Positions 1-7,917 of a stretch of 19,282 bases of DNA are shown in pieces; position 1 is the first letter of the stretch; every line of letters starts with the position of its first letter. The translations under genes were made by a program, and so were the position numbers. This DNA comes from an uncultured Blautia sp. Lineage in GTDB: Bacteria > Bacillota > Clostridia > Lachnospirales > Lachnospiraceae. The notes under the pieces were generated by a model. It had not been told where the DNA came from. It saw only the letters and a program-made list of their open reading frames with translations, and ran no database searches. Location: positions 1 through 19,282 of the forward strand of contig UQSX01000056.1 of the NCBI GenBank assembly GCA_900543715.1. The letters run 5' to 3'.

Positions 1-55
1 AACCCGTGGCCTCCACACTGCCAGTGTGGCGCGCTCCCAACTGCGCTAATGCCCC
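1..55 (-). tRNA. tRNA-Ala (anticodon GGC), 5' part, cut by window edge
   Basis: Read on the minus strand from 55, the cloverleaf folds in order: a 7-nt acceptor strand GGGGCAT, then TA. The D arm is GCGC / AGTTGGGA / GCGC. The anticodon arm is CCACA / CTGGCAG / TGTGG, giving anticodon GGC, which reads Ala GCC codons. The variable loop is AGGCC and the T stem begins ACGGG-TT. The 3' half of the T arm and the acceptor 3' strand lie beyond position 1. A strong promoter sits just upstream. Identity rests on the anticodon, since the 3' acceptor strand and its possible G3-U70 pair cannot be seen. Confidence 0.93.
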
Positions 56-64
56 ATGCACTTT

Positions 65-92
65 ATTATAACACTTATTTTCATAAATGCAA
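65..92 (-). promoter_or_regulatory. Sigma-A promoter of the tRNA-Ala gene
   Basis: On the minus strand there is TTGCAT (87-92), a 16-bp spacer, and a consensus TATAAT (65-70). The predicted start falls a few bases before the mature tRNA 5' end at 55. This gives a very short leader, as is usual for tRNA genes. The promoter lies between the hydroxyacid dehydrogenase stop and the tRNA, so the tRNA is transcribed independently of that gene. Confidence 0.8.
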
Positions 93-135
93 GAAAAATT
101 TCTTCAACTCCATAAATTTATACTCCCCCATCATA

Positions 136-202
136 CAGTAAGGAATGGACAATTTCCCCCTGGGATCCGGCTTTCCAAAGAGAAATTCCGTATTCCTTAC
201 TG
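136..202. repeat. Extended imperfect inverted repeat between the dehydrogenase gene and tRNA-Ala
   Basis: A perfect 11-bp inverted repeat (CAGTAAGGAAT at 136-146, ATTCCTTACTG at 192-202) encloses a 4-by-4 internal loop. A second 6-bp stem follows (AATTTC at 151-156, GAAATT at 182-187). It lies 30 bp past the stop codon of the upstream gene. It could be a transcript-end structure, but no T-run follows it on the minus strand, so it is not a clear intrinsic terminator. Confidence 0.5.
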
Positions 203-232
203 CAGAGGCATCCGGCATGAACAAGATCGCAG

Positions 233-1183
233 CTATCTCTGTCTGACCCTGACCAAATGCCGCAGTTCCTTTCCAGACAGATACCTGTGCAGATTTTCTG
301 CGCAGATATCTACTACATTATCCAAAGTTATGGAAAGATGATACCCTCCGGAAACATGAGGCGTGATAAAAACCTGGGGCATATCCCACAGAGGATGTTC
401 CGGGGGCAGAGGCTCCGGATCTGTGACGTCCAGGGCTGCTCCTTCCAGTCTGCCTTCTTTTAAGGCCTGGTACAGATCCTCTGTAGATACTGTGTCTCCC
501 CTTCCTCCGTTTAAGAAAAAACTGCCGGGTTTCATCAAGGCAAAGAGCTCTTTGTCAAACATTCCCTTGGTTTCTTCTGAACTTGGAAGGAAGGAGACCA
601 CTGCATCTGCCTTTGGCAGAAGGGCCTTAATATCTTCCTGAAGATGAAGCTCATCCACATATTCCGGACAGGGGGCATAAGTCCTTTTGATCCCGATCAC
701 ATAAGCGCCCAGCGCATGAGCCAGCCTTGCGAAATGTTTCCCAATATCTCCCAGCCCAAGGATCATTACCGTAGTATCGCTGATCGAAGTGACCTGCCCT
801 TCATCTCCCCACTTATGGGATTTCTGATCATCTCTATAGAGGTGAAGCTTTTTCTGCGTCGCCAGAAGCATGGCAAACATATGCTCAGACACTGCCTGTC
901 CATAAGCGCCGCTGCAGGAAGTAAGGATCCTGTCTCCCATGATCTCTTCTTTCGCATAGGCCTCATATCCTGCGGAATTAAGCTGCAGCCATTCCAGGTT
1001 CTTTGCCTTTTTTATCATTTCCGGAGGAAGATTTCCCAGAATGATCTCCGCCTGGTCCACTTGTTCCTGGCTGATAGTTTCCGGATCCCCGAAAATGATC
1101 TCTGCACCTTTCGCAGTTCTTTTCAGCATCTCCCGATGTTTTTCCTCCATAGGAATCACAGCAAGTATGGTTTTTTCCTTCAT
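233..1183 (-). CDS. D-isomer-specific 2-hydroxyacid dehydrogenase
   Basis: A 316-residue NAD(P)-dependent enzyme of the D-2-hydroxyacid dehydrogenase family, which reduces 2-oxoacids to D-2-hydroxyacids or the reverse. The Rossmann motif GLGDIG is at residues 143-148. The family catalytic triad is present: Arg228 in GGRGD, Glu257 in TDPEPLP, and His276 in TPHVSG. Length is normal for a short family member without an ACT domain, so it is not a full-length regulated SerA. It is the last gene of the cysE-sigH unit, starting 36 bp after the sigH stop with a purine-rich GGAAAGGCGG upstream. The position next to a serine-using gene (cysE) makes a role in serine or hydroxypyruvate metabolism possible, but the substrate cannot be read from sequence. 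Confidence 0.9.
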   Translation of the reverse strand: MKEKTILAVIPMEEKHREMLKRTAKGAEIIFGDPETISQEQVDQAEIILGNLPPEMIKKAKNLEWLQLNSAGYEAYAKEEIMGDRILTSCSGAYGQAVSEHMFAMLLATQKKLHLYRDDQKSHKWGDEGQVTSISDTTVMILGLGDIGKHFARLAHALGAYVIGIKRTYAPCPEYVDELHLQEDIKALLPKADAVVSFLPSSEETKGMFDKELFALMKPGSFFLNGGRGDTVSTEDLYQALKEGRLEGAALDVTDPEPLPPEHPLWDMPQVFITPHVSGGYHLSITLDNVVDICAENLHRYLSGKELRHLVRVRQR

Positions 1184-1219
1184 ATAGCACCGCCTTTCCT
1201 TACAACATGGGCCTTCTGT

Positions 1220-1813
1220 TTAAAAAGTTTCTGTCAGAGTATGGATTTTCCCCCGTATCCTCTGAAGAGCATTGTCGATAGATTTCGGAGATTTCTTCAT
1301 CTGCTGAGCAATCTGGTGATAGTCCATCCCTTCCAGGTAAAGCTCCAGCACCTGATTTTCAAAAGGACTGAGCTTTTTTCTGATCTTCTCCTGCATCAGG
1401 TCGGCATTTTCCCTGCCGATCACGATCTCCTCCGGATTTTGCTGCTTGATATCTTCCGTATCCTTTAAAGGGCTGTTTTCCTCGCTTAAAGAGATATAAG
1501 AATTCAAAGGCTTATGCTTCTGCCTTCCGGATATTTCAATCGCCTTATAGATCTGCCTCTCCACGCACAGGCCGGCAAAGGTGGCAAAAGAGGCTTTTTT
1601 GTCCGGGCGGTAATCTCTCACTGCCCGGAAAAGCCCGATCATCCCTTCCTGGATCAGATCTTCCTGTTCCCCGCCGATCAGGAACATGGCGTGGGCCTTT
1701 TTCCTGACCATGCTCTTATACTTATCGATCAGAAATTCTTCCAGTTTCTTTTCTCCGTTCTGAGCCCGGCGGATAAGCTCCTCATCTGATATTCCTTCAT
1801 ATTCTTTCATCAT
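1220..1813 (-). CDS. sigH: RNA polymerase sigma-H factor (early sporulation)
   Basis: A 197-residue sigma-70-type factor of the SigH/Spo0H group, which directs transcription at the transition to sporulation. Region 2 spans about residues 25-95 and contains DLIQEGMIGLFRAVRDY, the core-binding and -10 recognition part. Region 4, near residues 148-192, holds LSPFENQVLELYLEGMDYHQIA and a helix-turn-helix for the -35 element. It is slightly shorter than the Bacillus protein. Identification is strengthened by synteny: rlmB, mrnC, cysS and cysE lie directly upstream, as in Bacillus, where sigH follows the same block. Two adjacent ATG codons (1813 and 1810) could both serve as start; only a weak AGGTTT precedes them. 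There are just 14 bp after rlmB and no terminator, so it is co-transcribed with the T-box-controlled genes unless an internal promoter exists. Confidence 0.93.
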   Translation of the reverse strand: MMKEYEGISDEELIRRAQNGEKKLEEFLIDKYKSMVRKKAHAMFLIGGEQEDLIQEGMIGLFRAVRDYRPDKKASFATFAGLCVERQIYKAIEISGRQKHKPLNSYISLSEENSPLKDTEDIKQQNPEEIVIGRENADLMQEKIRKKLSPFENQVLELYLEGMDYHQIAQQMKKSPKSIDNALQRIRGKIHTLTETF

Positions 1814-1827
1814 ATCTGAAACCTGTA

Positions 1828-2577
1828 TTATTTATTCAATCTCTGCCTTACGATCTCATAGGCAAGGACTCCAGCCGCCACAGAGGCGTTTAAGGAGTCA
1901 ATATCTCCCTTCATAGGAATGGACGCAATGAAATCGCAGGTTTCTTTTACCAGTTTGGACACTCCCTGTCCCTCATTTCCGATCACCAGTCCTATAGGGC
2001 CTTTCAGATCCAGATCATACATCTGGGTGCCTCCCATGTCTGCGCAGACAAACCAGATACCTTCTTTTTTCAGGCTTTCAATGGTCCTGGCGATATTGGT
2101 CACTTTTGCCACAGGCGTATAATTCAGAGCCCCAGCAGAGGTCCTGGCTACCACAGCGGTAAGACCTGCTGCCCGGTTCTTTGGAATGATCACCCCATGG
2201 GCTCCCGCTAAATTTGCAGTACGGATGATCGCTCCCAGATTATGGGGATCTTCAATATTATCCAGCACAAAGAGGAAAGGAGGCTCTCCTTTTTTTCTGG
2301 CAGCCTCCAGGATATCCTCCACCTGGGCATAGGCATAAGCCGCCGTCTGGGCAATGACCCCCTGGTGAGTTCCTGTCCGGGACATCTGATCCAGACGTTC
2401 CTTTTTTACAAATTTTACTATGGTGTTCTGCTTTTTCGCCTCCCGGAGGATAGTCCTTACCGGTCCGTCCTCACAGTGTTCCAGCACAAAAAGCTTGTCT
2501 ACGGTCCTGCCGGAGCGAAAAGCCTCCAGCACCGCATTCCTTCCCTCAATATTACTTTCCTGGAATCTGTTCTCCAT
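1828..2577 (-). CDS. rlmB: 23S rRNA (guanosine-2'-O-)-methyltransferase RlmB, SpoU family
   Basis: 249 residues. It transfers methyl from SAM to the 2'-O of a guanosine in the 23S rRNA peptidyl-transferase loop (G2251 in E. coli numbering). An N-terminal L30e-like substrate-binding domain (about 1-85) precedes the knotted SPOUT catalytic domain. The three SpoU motifs are visible: motif 1 DNIEDPHNLGAIIRTA (106-121, with Asn113 and Arg119), motif 2 IGNEGQGVS (199-207), and motif 3 SLNASVAAG (228-236). The start ATG is preceded by AAGGAGAAGAAA, which lies inside the end of mrnC; the two genes overlap by 26 bp, suggesting translational coupling. Length matches the family. Confidence 0.95.
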   Translation of the reverse strand: MENRFQESNIEGRNAVLEAFRSGRTVDKLFVLEHCEDGPVRTILREAKKQNTIVKFVKKERLDQMSRTGTHQGVIAQTAAYAYAQVEDILEAARKKGEPPFLFVLDNIEDPHNLGAIIRTANLAGAHGVIIPKNRAAGLTAVVARTSAGALNYTPVAKVTNIARTIESLKKEGIWFVCADMGGTQMYDLDLKGPIGLVIGNEGQGVSKLVKETCDFIASIPMKGDIDSLNASVAAGVLAYEIVRQRLNK

Positions 2578-3001
2578 TTTCTTCTCCTTCCTGCAGCCCC
2601 AGCTTTACCAGCTCCAGTATCCTTTCCCACTGCTCTGTAAGATACAGATACCCCATAAGAGCTTCAAAGCCTGTAGCTCTCCGGTAATCCGACATGGTAG
2701 CGTTCTTTGCCATGGTATAAGATTTGGCATTTCTCCCTCTCCGGAAGATTCCCAGTTCCTCTTCTGTCAGTTGGGGCTTCAGTTTTTCAATCATTTCTGA
2801 CTGGGCCGAAGCCTTTACCAGCTTGTTTGCTCTCTGATTCAGTTTATTCACCTGGGTATTCCCCCGTTCCACTAAAAGAGTACGGATCACCAGTTCGTAA
2901 ACCGCATCTCCGATATAGGCCAGGGTCAGGGGTGAATAAGTCCGGATATCCGGCTCTTCCAGTCCGAAAAGTTTCCTGAAATGTTCTAAGCTCTTTTCCA
3001 T
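2552..3001 (-). CDS. mrnC: Mini-ribonuclease III (23S rRNA maturation)
   Basis: 149 residues, a single RNase III catalytic domain with no double-stranded RNA binding domain, the hallmark of Mini-III. It trims the 23S rRNA precursor stem in Firmicutes. The signature LAYIGDAVYE gives the metal-binding Asp32 and Glu36. The second acidic cluster is in GFEALMGYLYL, with Glu113. The conserved FRRGRNAKS (86-94) and NATMSDYRRAT (100-110) blocks are also present. The gene overlaps cysS by 16 bp upstream and rlmB by 26 bp downstream, the same order as Bacillus cysS-mrnC-rlmB. The first ATG, close after GAGAAGGCG, is the only plausible start. Confidence 0.95.
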   Translation of the reverse strand: MEKSLEHFRKLFGLEEPDIRTYSPLTLAYIGDAVYELVIRTLLVERGNTQVNKLNQRANKLVKASAQSEMIEKLKPQLTEEELGIFRRGRNAKSYTMAKNATMSDYRRATGFEALMGYLYLTEQWERILELVKLGLQEGEENGEQIPGK

Positions 3002-4392
3002 TGTACGCCTTCTCTCGTATCTTTCAGGATAATGCCCATAGCCGCAAGCTGGTCTCTGATCTCGTCTGCCCGTTTAAAGTTTTTTTCTTTTCTGGCAGCC
3101 TGACGTTCCGCGATCAACTTTTCCACATCTTCATCCAGCACTTCCTCTTCTTTATCCACCAGCAGTCCCAGAACATCGCTTAATCTGACAATGGTATCGA
3201 AAAGATACTGGATAAAGCCTTTGCTGCTTTCTCCGCTTCCATGGGTATTTGCAAATTTCACCAGCTCAAATATAGCGGCAATGGCATCTGCAGTATTAAA
3301 ATCATCTTCCATGGACTCTTCATATTTCTTTACATAGCCCTGAGCTTCTTCTGCAAGTTTTGCCTCTTCTTCTGTCATAGCGTCACCCTGGGCAGATTTG
3401 GCAAGGCGTTTTAACTGGTCCACACAGGTAATGATCCTGTCAAGAGCATTCTTGGAAGCTTCCATCAGCTCTGCACTGAAGTTTAAAGGACTTCTGTAGT
3501 GGGCGTTCAGCATAAAGAACCGCAGAACCTGAAGGTCGTATTTCTCACCGATTTCCCGTACAGTAAAGAAATTTCCTAAAGACTTGGACATCTTCCGGTT
3601 GTCAATATTCAGGAAAGCATTATGCATCCAGTATCTGGCGAAAATTTTTCCATTGCAGCACTCTGACTGAGCAATCTCATTTTCGTGGTGAGGGAAGATC
3701 AGGTCTTCTCCTCCTGCATGGATGTCGATCTCTTCTCCCAGATATTTTTTGGACATTACGGAACACTCAATATGCCATCCCGGACGTCCCTCTCCCCAGG
3801 GAGATACCCAGTAAGGCTCTCCTTCTTTTTTCGGCTTCCACAGAACGAAGTCCAGAGGATCATCCTTCTGGTCTTCTCCGGAAACCTGAAGGGAGCGGAA
3901 TCCGGACTGAAGATCTTCCAGGTTCTTATGGGAAAGTTTTCCATATTCCTTAAAGTTCTTTACCCGGAAATAGACAGTACCGTTTACCTCATAGGCAAAG
4001 CCTTTGTCGATCAGCGTCTGGATCATCTCGATCATCCCGTCAATCTCCTGGGTTGCCAGCGGATGGGTGGTTGCCGGCCTTACATTCATATCTGCCATAT
4101 CTTTTTTACACTCTTTGATATAGCGGGTGGAAATCTCCTCGGCGCTGACGCCTTCCTCTATTGCTTTTGCTATGATCTTATCATCTACGTCTGTAAAATT
4201 CGATACATAATTTACTTCATAGCCTTTGTACTCCATATATCTGCGTACCGTATCAAAAACGATCATAGGTCTGGCATTTCCGATATGGATAAAATTATAG
4301 ACCGTAGGCCCGCATACATACATTTTCACTTTTCCTTCTTCCAAAGGAATAAATTCTTCTTTTTTCTTTGTCAGGGTATTATAGATTTTCAT
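2986..4392 (-). CDS. cysS: Cysteinyl-tRNA synthetase
   Basis: 468 residues, normal for a class I CysRS, which charges tRNA-Cys with cysteine in the cytoplasm. The HIGH-type motif is HIGN at 36-39 within [15 protein letters not shown]. The KMSKS loop is exact at 267-271. The cysteine-binding zinc ligands match the family: Cys27, Cys210, His235 and Glu239. The C-terminal part (about 320-468) is the helical anticodon-stem domain, ending in the usual DxLAxxGIxLxDT region. Its SD AAGGAG lies within the tail of cysE, which it overlaps by 14 bp. It is therefore translated from the same T-box-controlled message, so uncharged tRNA-Cys would raise production of its own synthetase. Confidence 0.97.
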   Translation of the reverse strand: MKIYNTLTKKKEEFIPLEEGKVKMYVCGPTVYNFIHIGNARPMIVFDTVRRYMEYKGYEVNYVSNFTDVDDKIIAKAIEEGVSAEEISTRYIKECKKDMADMNVRPATTHPLATQEIDGMIEMIQTLIDKGFAYEVNGTVYFRVKNFKEYGKLSHKNLEDLQSGFRSLQVSGEDQKDDPLDFVLWKPKKEGEPYWVSPWGEGRPGWHIECSVMSKKYLGEEIDIHAGGEDLIFPHHENEIAQSECCNGKIFARYWMHNAFLNIDNRKMSKSLGNFFTVREIGEKYDLQVLRFFMLNAHYRSPLNFSAELMEASKNALDRIITCVDQLKRLAKSAQGDAMTEEEAKLAEEAQGYVKKYEESMEDDFNTADAIAAIFELVKFANTHGSGESSKGFIQYLFDTIVRLSDVLGLLVDKEEEVLDEDVEKLIAERQAARKEKNFKRADEIRDQLAAMGIILKDTREGVQWKRA

Positions 4393-5140
4393 TTTCTTCT
4401 CCTTTTTTCTTTGCTTTTTCTAATTCCTGTCTGTGCTCTTCTTCAGCCTTTTCTCTGGCTCTGCGGCACATTTCTTCTTTTTCTTTCATATCCTGGAGCT
4501 CGTAGCCCATCTTCTGGATCTCAGAGCGCAGGCGCCGGTTTTCTTTCTGCAGGATATGGATATCTTCCAAGGTAGGATCCGGCAGATGTACCTGATCCAT
4601 ATCGATCCTGGGCACCTTCTTGTTCTCTCTTCTTACTACTCTTCCCGGAACTCCCACAACGGTACAGTTGGGAGGCACTTCCTCCAGTACTACGCTTCCG
4701 GCGCCGATCTTGGAATTTTCTCCAATGGTAAACGATCCCAGTATCTTGGCCCCTGCGCTGACCATCACATTATCCTTTAAGGTTGGATGACGCTTTCCGG
4801 TCTCTTTTCCCGTACCGCCCAGAGTCACGCCCTGATACAGGGTCACATTATCTCCAATAACCGTAGTCTCTCCTATGATTACTCCGGCTCCGTGGTCGAT
4901 GAACAATCCCTTTCCTATTTTTGCCCCGGGATGGATTTCAATACCTGTCTTTCTGGCTGCTCTCTGGGAAATCCATCTGGCCAGGAAATAGTGGCCCTTT
5001 TCATACAGCTTGTGGGCCCTTCTGTACTGGATCATCACCCGGAAACTGGGATACAGCAGTACCTCCAGAGGGGATTTAATTGCCGGATCCCTTTCCTGGA
5101 TCACCTGAAATTCTTCCTTAATACGTCCGATGAATCCCAT
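4379..5140 (-). CDS. cysE: Serine O-acetyltransferase with a C-terminal coiled-coil tail
   Basis: 253 residues. It catalyses serine + acetyl-CoA to O-acetylserine, the first committed step of cysteine synthesis. The N-terminal helical part (1-68) is followed by left-handed beta-helix hexapeptide repeats (about 69-168), with the catalytic FIDHGAGVIIGE (Asp82, His83) and the second active-site His118 in GKRHPTLKD. The fold normally ends near residue 172. Here about 80 residues follow, and 195-250 is a heptad-like, highly charged helix rich in Glu, Lys and Arg, a probable coiled coil. It is the first gene after the tRNA-Cys T-box. The start has GAGGTGAG a few bases upstream. CysS begins inside its last codons. 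Confidence 0.95.
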   Translation of the reverse strand: MGFIGRIKEEFQVIQERDPAIKSPLEVLLYPSFRVMIQYRRAHKLYEKGHYFLARWISQRAARKTGIEIHPGAKIGKGLFIDHGAGVIIGETTVIGDNVTLYQGVTLGGTGKETGKRHPTLKDNVMVSAGAKILGSFTIGENSKIGAGSVVLEEVPPNCTVVGVPGRVVRRENKKVPRIDMDQVHLPDPTLEDIHILQKENRRLRSEIQKMGYELQDMKEKEEMCRRAREKAEEEHRQELEKAKKKGEENENL

Positions 5141-5175
5141 TCTCTCACCTCAATTCTAAGTAAATTTTTCTTTAT

Positions 5176-5211
5176 AAAAAGAAAATCCCTATATCCCAAA
5201 GGATATAGAGA
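5176..5211 (-). terminator. Intrinsic terminator of the T-box leader
   Basis: An 11-bp hairpin (5186-5196 with 5201-5211, one G-U pair in RNA, 4-nt loop) is followed on the minus strand by GGATTTTCTTTTT. Its 5' arm reuses the TCTC (5208-5211) that otherwise closes the antiterminator. The two structures therefore exclude each other, as expected for a transcriptional T-box. Confidence 0.92.
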
Positions 5212-5432
5212 CGAATAATTCCGTGGTTCCACTCTACTTGAAGACATCTGTCTTCCACTTATCACCCCGTAACGCTGGTCTGCGTGTCCGGCTGTGTTCT
5301 GATAAACAGTCACCGGACCGGCTCCCGAATGCACTTTCCCGGATTTCTCTATAAAAGGGCTTTCAGCCGGCGGCCCCTTCTCTCTGGATAAATATGTCCG
5401 GTACTCTTTTCGTTCTAAGCCTTTCCATATCT
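5186..5432 (-). promoter_or_regulatory. tRNA-Cys-responsive T-box leader of the cysE-cysS unit
   Basis: The minus-strand leader has every part of a T-box riboswitch. Stem I closes with ACCGGAC (5396-5402) against GTCCGGT (5312-5318) and carries the apical GGCTGAAAGCC element. The specifier loop shows UGC at 5333-5331 followed by A, the cysteine codon. A short stem III is at 5240-5255 (GAAGAC/GTCTTC). The T-box AGAGTGGAACCACG is at 5222-5235; its variable base in TGGNACC is A, which pairs with the U73 discriminator of tRNA-Cys. The antiterminator folds as AGAG-bulge-ACG / CGT-CTCT over 5207-5235. Uncharged tRNA-Cys should favour read-through into cysE. Confidence 0.96.
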
Positions 5433-5438
5433 TCTATT

Positions 5439-5467
5439 AGTTTATTCATAAAACCGAATTTTGTCAA
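5439..5467 (-). promoter_or_regulatory. Sigma-A promoter of the T-box / cysE unit
   Basis: A consensus TTGACA (5462-5467), a 17-bp spacer and TAAACT (5439-5444) lie on the minus strand. The predicted start is near 5432, just before stem I of the T-box. The -35 box begins only 6 bp after the gdhA terminator stem ends. Confidence 0.85.
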
Positions 5468-5473
5468 TAGGTA

Positions 5474-5520
5474 AGAAACGAGGGAGCCTTGCCTTTTGCG
5501 GAAAAGACTCCCTCGTTTCT
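5474..5520 (-). terminator. Terminator hairpin after gdhA
   Basis: A perfect 13-bp stem (AGAAACGAGGGAG at 5474-5486, CTCCCTCGTTTCT at 5508-5520) encloses an inner 5-bp CTTTT/AAAAG hairpin. It lies 47 bp after the gdhA stop codon. The T-run on the minus strand is short (TTTCTT), so efficiency is uncertain, but position and stem strength fit transcript ending. Confidence 0.75.
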
Positions 5521-5567
5521 GCATACTAAATGCGGAGGATATATAGAAATAATGTTATGAAACGGTA

Positions 5568-6920
<1,353 letters not shown>

Positions 6921-6943
6921 TCACTTTTTTTACTCTGTGTTGT

Positions 6944-6972
6944 ATTATAATGCCTTTATAGGCATTTTGCAA
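6944..6972 (-). promoter_or_regulatory. Strong sigma-A promoter of gdhA
   Basis: TTGCAA (6967-6972), a 17-bp spacer and a perfect TATAAT (6944-6949) lie on the minus strand. The predicted start is near 6937, leaving a leader of about 35 nt that ends in AGGAGG. The rest of the 228-bp gap up to ispF (6973-7130) is AT-rich with no supported gene. Confidence 0.85.
6949..6966. promoter_or_regulatory. Perfect inverted repeat filling the gdhA promoter spacer (candidate operator)
   Basis: AATGCCT (6949-6955) and AGGCATT (6960-6966) form a perfect 7-bp inverted repeat around a 4-bp centre. It spans the promoter spacer and touches the -10 box. A dimeric repressor bound here would block RNA polymerase. 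The cognate regulator is not identifiable from the window. Confidence 0.55.
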
Positions 6973-7130
6973 GTTTATTTTTTCAGTCCTGCATATTTTT
7001 TAATTATATCTGTTATTCCCGATTATTATAACGTTTTTTTGAATCCCGTTGATTTCTTTGTTTCATTTGCTTTATCTCTGTACATCAGGACCGTCAAAAA
7101 GCACTATATCAACACTTTCCTCTCCTTTGA

Positions 7131-7703
7131 TCATGCCTCCAAAAGACCCTGATCCTGTTCTTCCGTGTCCTGCCTGCGGCAGCAGCCCTGACAGGGAGAA
7201 ACGCTTCTGTCATCTCCCATAAGATCCTGCAGACTGGTAAGGGCACATACAGCATGGGCAGAAATTCCTTCCATGCTGCCGGTAAAGCCTAATCCTTCTT
7301 CTGTAGTCGCCTTGATGTTTACCTGATCTTCCTCCAGGTGAAGAGCCTGAGCTACATTTTTTATCATCGTGTCTATATAAGGGAGAAGCTTGGGCTTCTG
7401 AGCAATAATGGTAGCGTCTATATTATTGATCACATACATATTTTCCTCCAGAAGCTTTCCAACATGCTGCAGGAGAAGGATACTGGAAATCCCTTTATAC
7501 TTTGGATCTGTATCCGGGAAATGTCTTCCGATATCCCGGAGAGCTGCCGCTCCCAAAAGCGCATCCATAATGGCATGGACCACCACGTCTGCGTCCGAGT
7601 GTCCTAAAAGCCCCTTTTCCCAGGGGATATTTACTCCCCCCAGGATCAGATCTCTTCCCTCTGTCAGCTTATGGACGTCATATCCCATTCCAACTCGTAT
7701 CAT
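7131..7703 (-). CDS. ispF: 2-C-methyl-D-erythritol 2,4-cyclodiphosphate synthase with C-terminal extension
   Basis: 190 residues. IspF cyclises CDP-methylerythritol 2-phosphate in the MEP route to isoprenoids. The zinc ligands are Asp9 and His11 in GYDVHKL and His43 in [16 protein letters not shown]. The GHSDAD loop, [10 protein letters not shown] and the C-terminal [12 protein letters not shown] (131-142) are intact. The family normally ends near residue 157, at AHAVCAL here. A further 33 or so residues follow, hydrophilic and Cys-rich (PCQGCCRRQ at 170-178), with no recognised domain. The SD TAGGAG overlaps the copA stop codon 10 bp upstream, so it is read as the third gene of the csoR-copA unit. 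No obvious intrinsic terminator follows. The core identity is certain; the tail is unexplained. Confidence 0.95.
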   Translation of the reverse strand: MIRVGMGYDVHKLTEGRDLILGGVNIPWEKGLLGHSDADVVVHAIMDALLGAAALRDIGRHFPDTDPKYKGISSILLLQHVGKLLEENMYVINNIDATIIAQKPKLLPYIDTMIKNVAQALHLEEDQVNIKATTEEGLGFTGSMEGISAHAVCALTSLQDLMGDDRSVSPCQGCCRRQDTEEQDQGLLEA

Positions 7704-7713
7704 AGCCCGTCTC

Positions 7714-7917
7714 CTACTCTACAGATACTACTTCGTATCCAGCATCAACCACAGCTTTTGTCAGGTCTTCTTTGCTTACGGAATCTGCGGCCTCAACATA
7801 GGCTTCTTTTTTCTCCAGATTTACTTCTGCCTTTACACCTTCCATACCATTTAAGGCTTTTGTCACTGCAGCCTGGCAGTGAGGACACATCATACCTTCG
7901 ATCTTCATTGTATACAT
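7714..7917 (-). CDS. Possible nested in-frame CopZ-like copper chaperone inside the copA 3' end
   Basis: The last 67 codons of copA form a complete HMA domain of CopZ size, with the Cu(I) site GMMCPHC at residues 8-14 of the nested product. On the minus strand the sequence AAGGAGG (7926-7932) lies 8 nt before the in-frame ATG at 7917, a near-ideal Shine-Dalgarno in the middle of a reading frame. A second ATG, two codons upstream (7923), is only 2 nt from it and is less suitable. The nested product would be a free cytoplasmic chaperone delivering copper to CopA. It could instead mark a recent fusion of formerly separate copA and copZ genes, with the old site retained but unused. Expression is inferred. 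Confidence 0.5.
   Translation of the reverse strand: MYTMKIEGMMCPHCQAAVTKALNGMEGVKAEVNLEKKEAYVEAADSVSKEDLTKAVVDAGYEVVSVE

Noticed and set aside
644..1468. Long plus-strand open frame (274 codons) opposite the dehydrogenase and sigH
   Set aside because: It has no recognisable family and lies antisense to two clear genes with intact motifs; the frame is open because of codon bias on the other strand.
3685..4575. Plus-strand open frame of 296 codons opposite cysS and cysE
   Set aside because: It has a Phe/Leu/Ile-rich composition typical of antisense shadows, no SD, and the opposite strand has full CysS and CysE motifs.
5474..5520. gdhA terminator hairpin considered as part of the T-box leader
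   Set aside because: It lies upstream of a consensus promoter whose predicted start is at the foot of stem I, so it is outside the T-box transcript.
7068..7130. Tiny minus-strand frame beginning [16 protein letters not shown] that overlaps the ispF stop codon
   Set aside because: Only 20 codons; GGAGG is just one base from the ATG, which is too close; no family match. It could be a decayed end of a former gene but cannot be supported.
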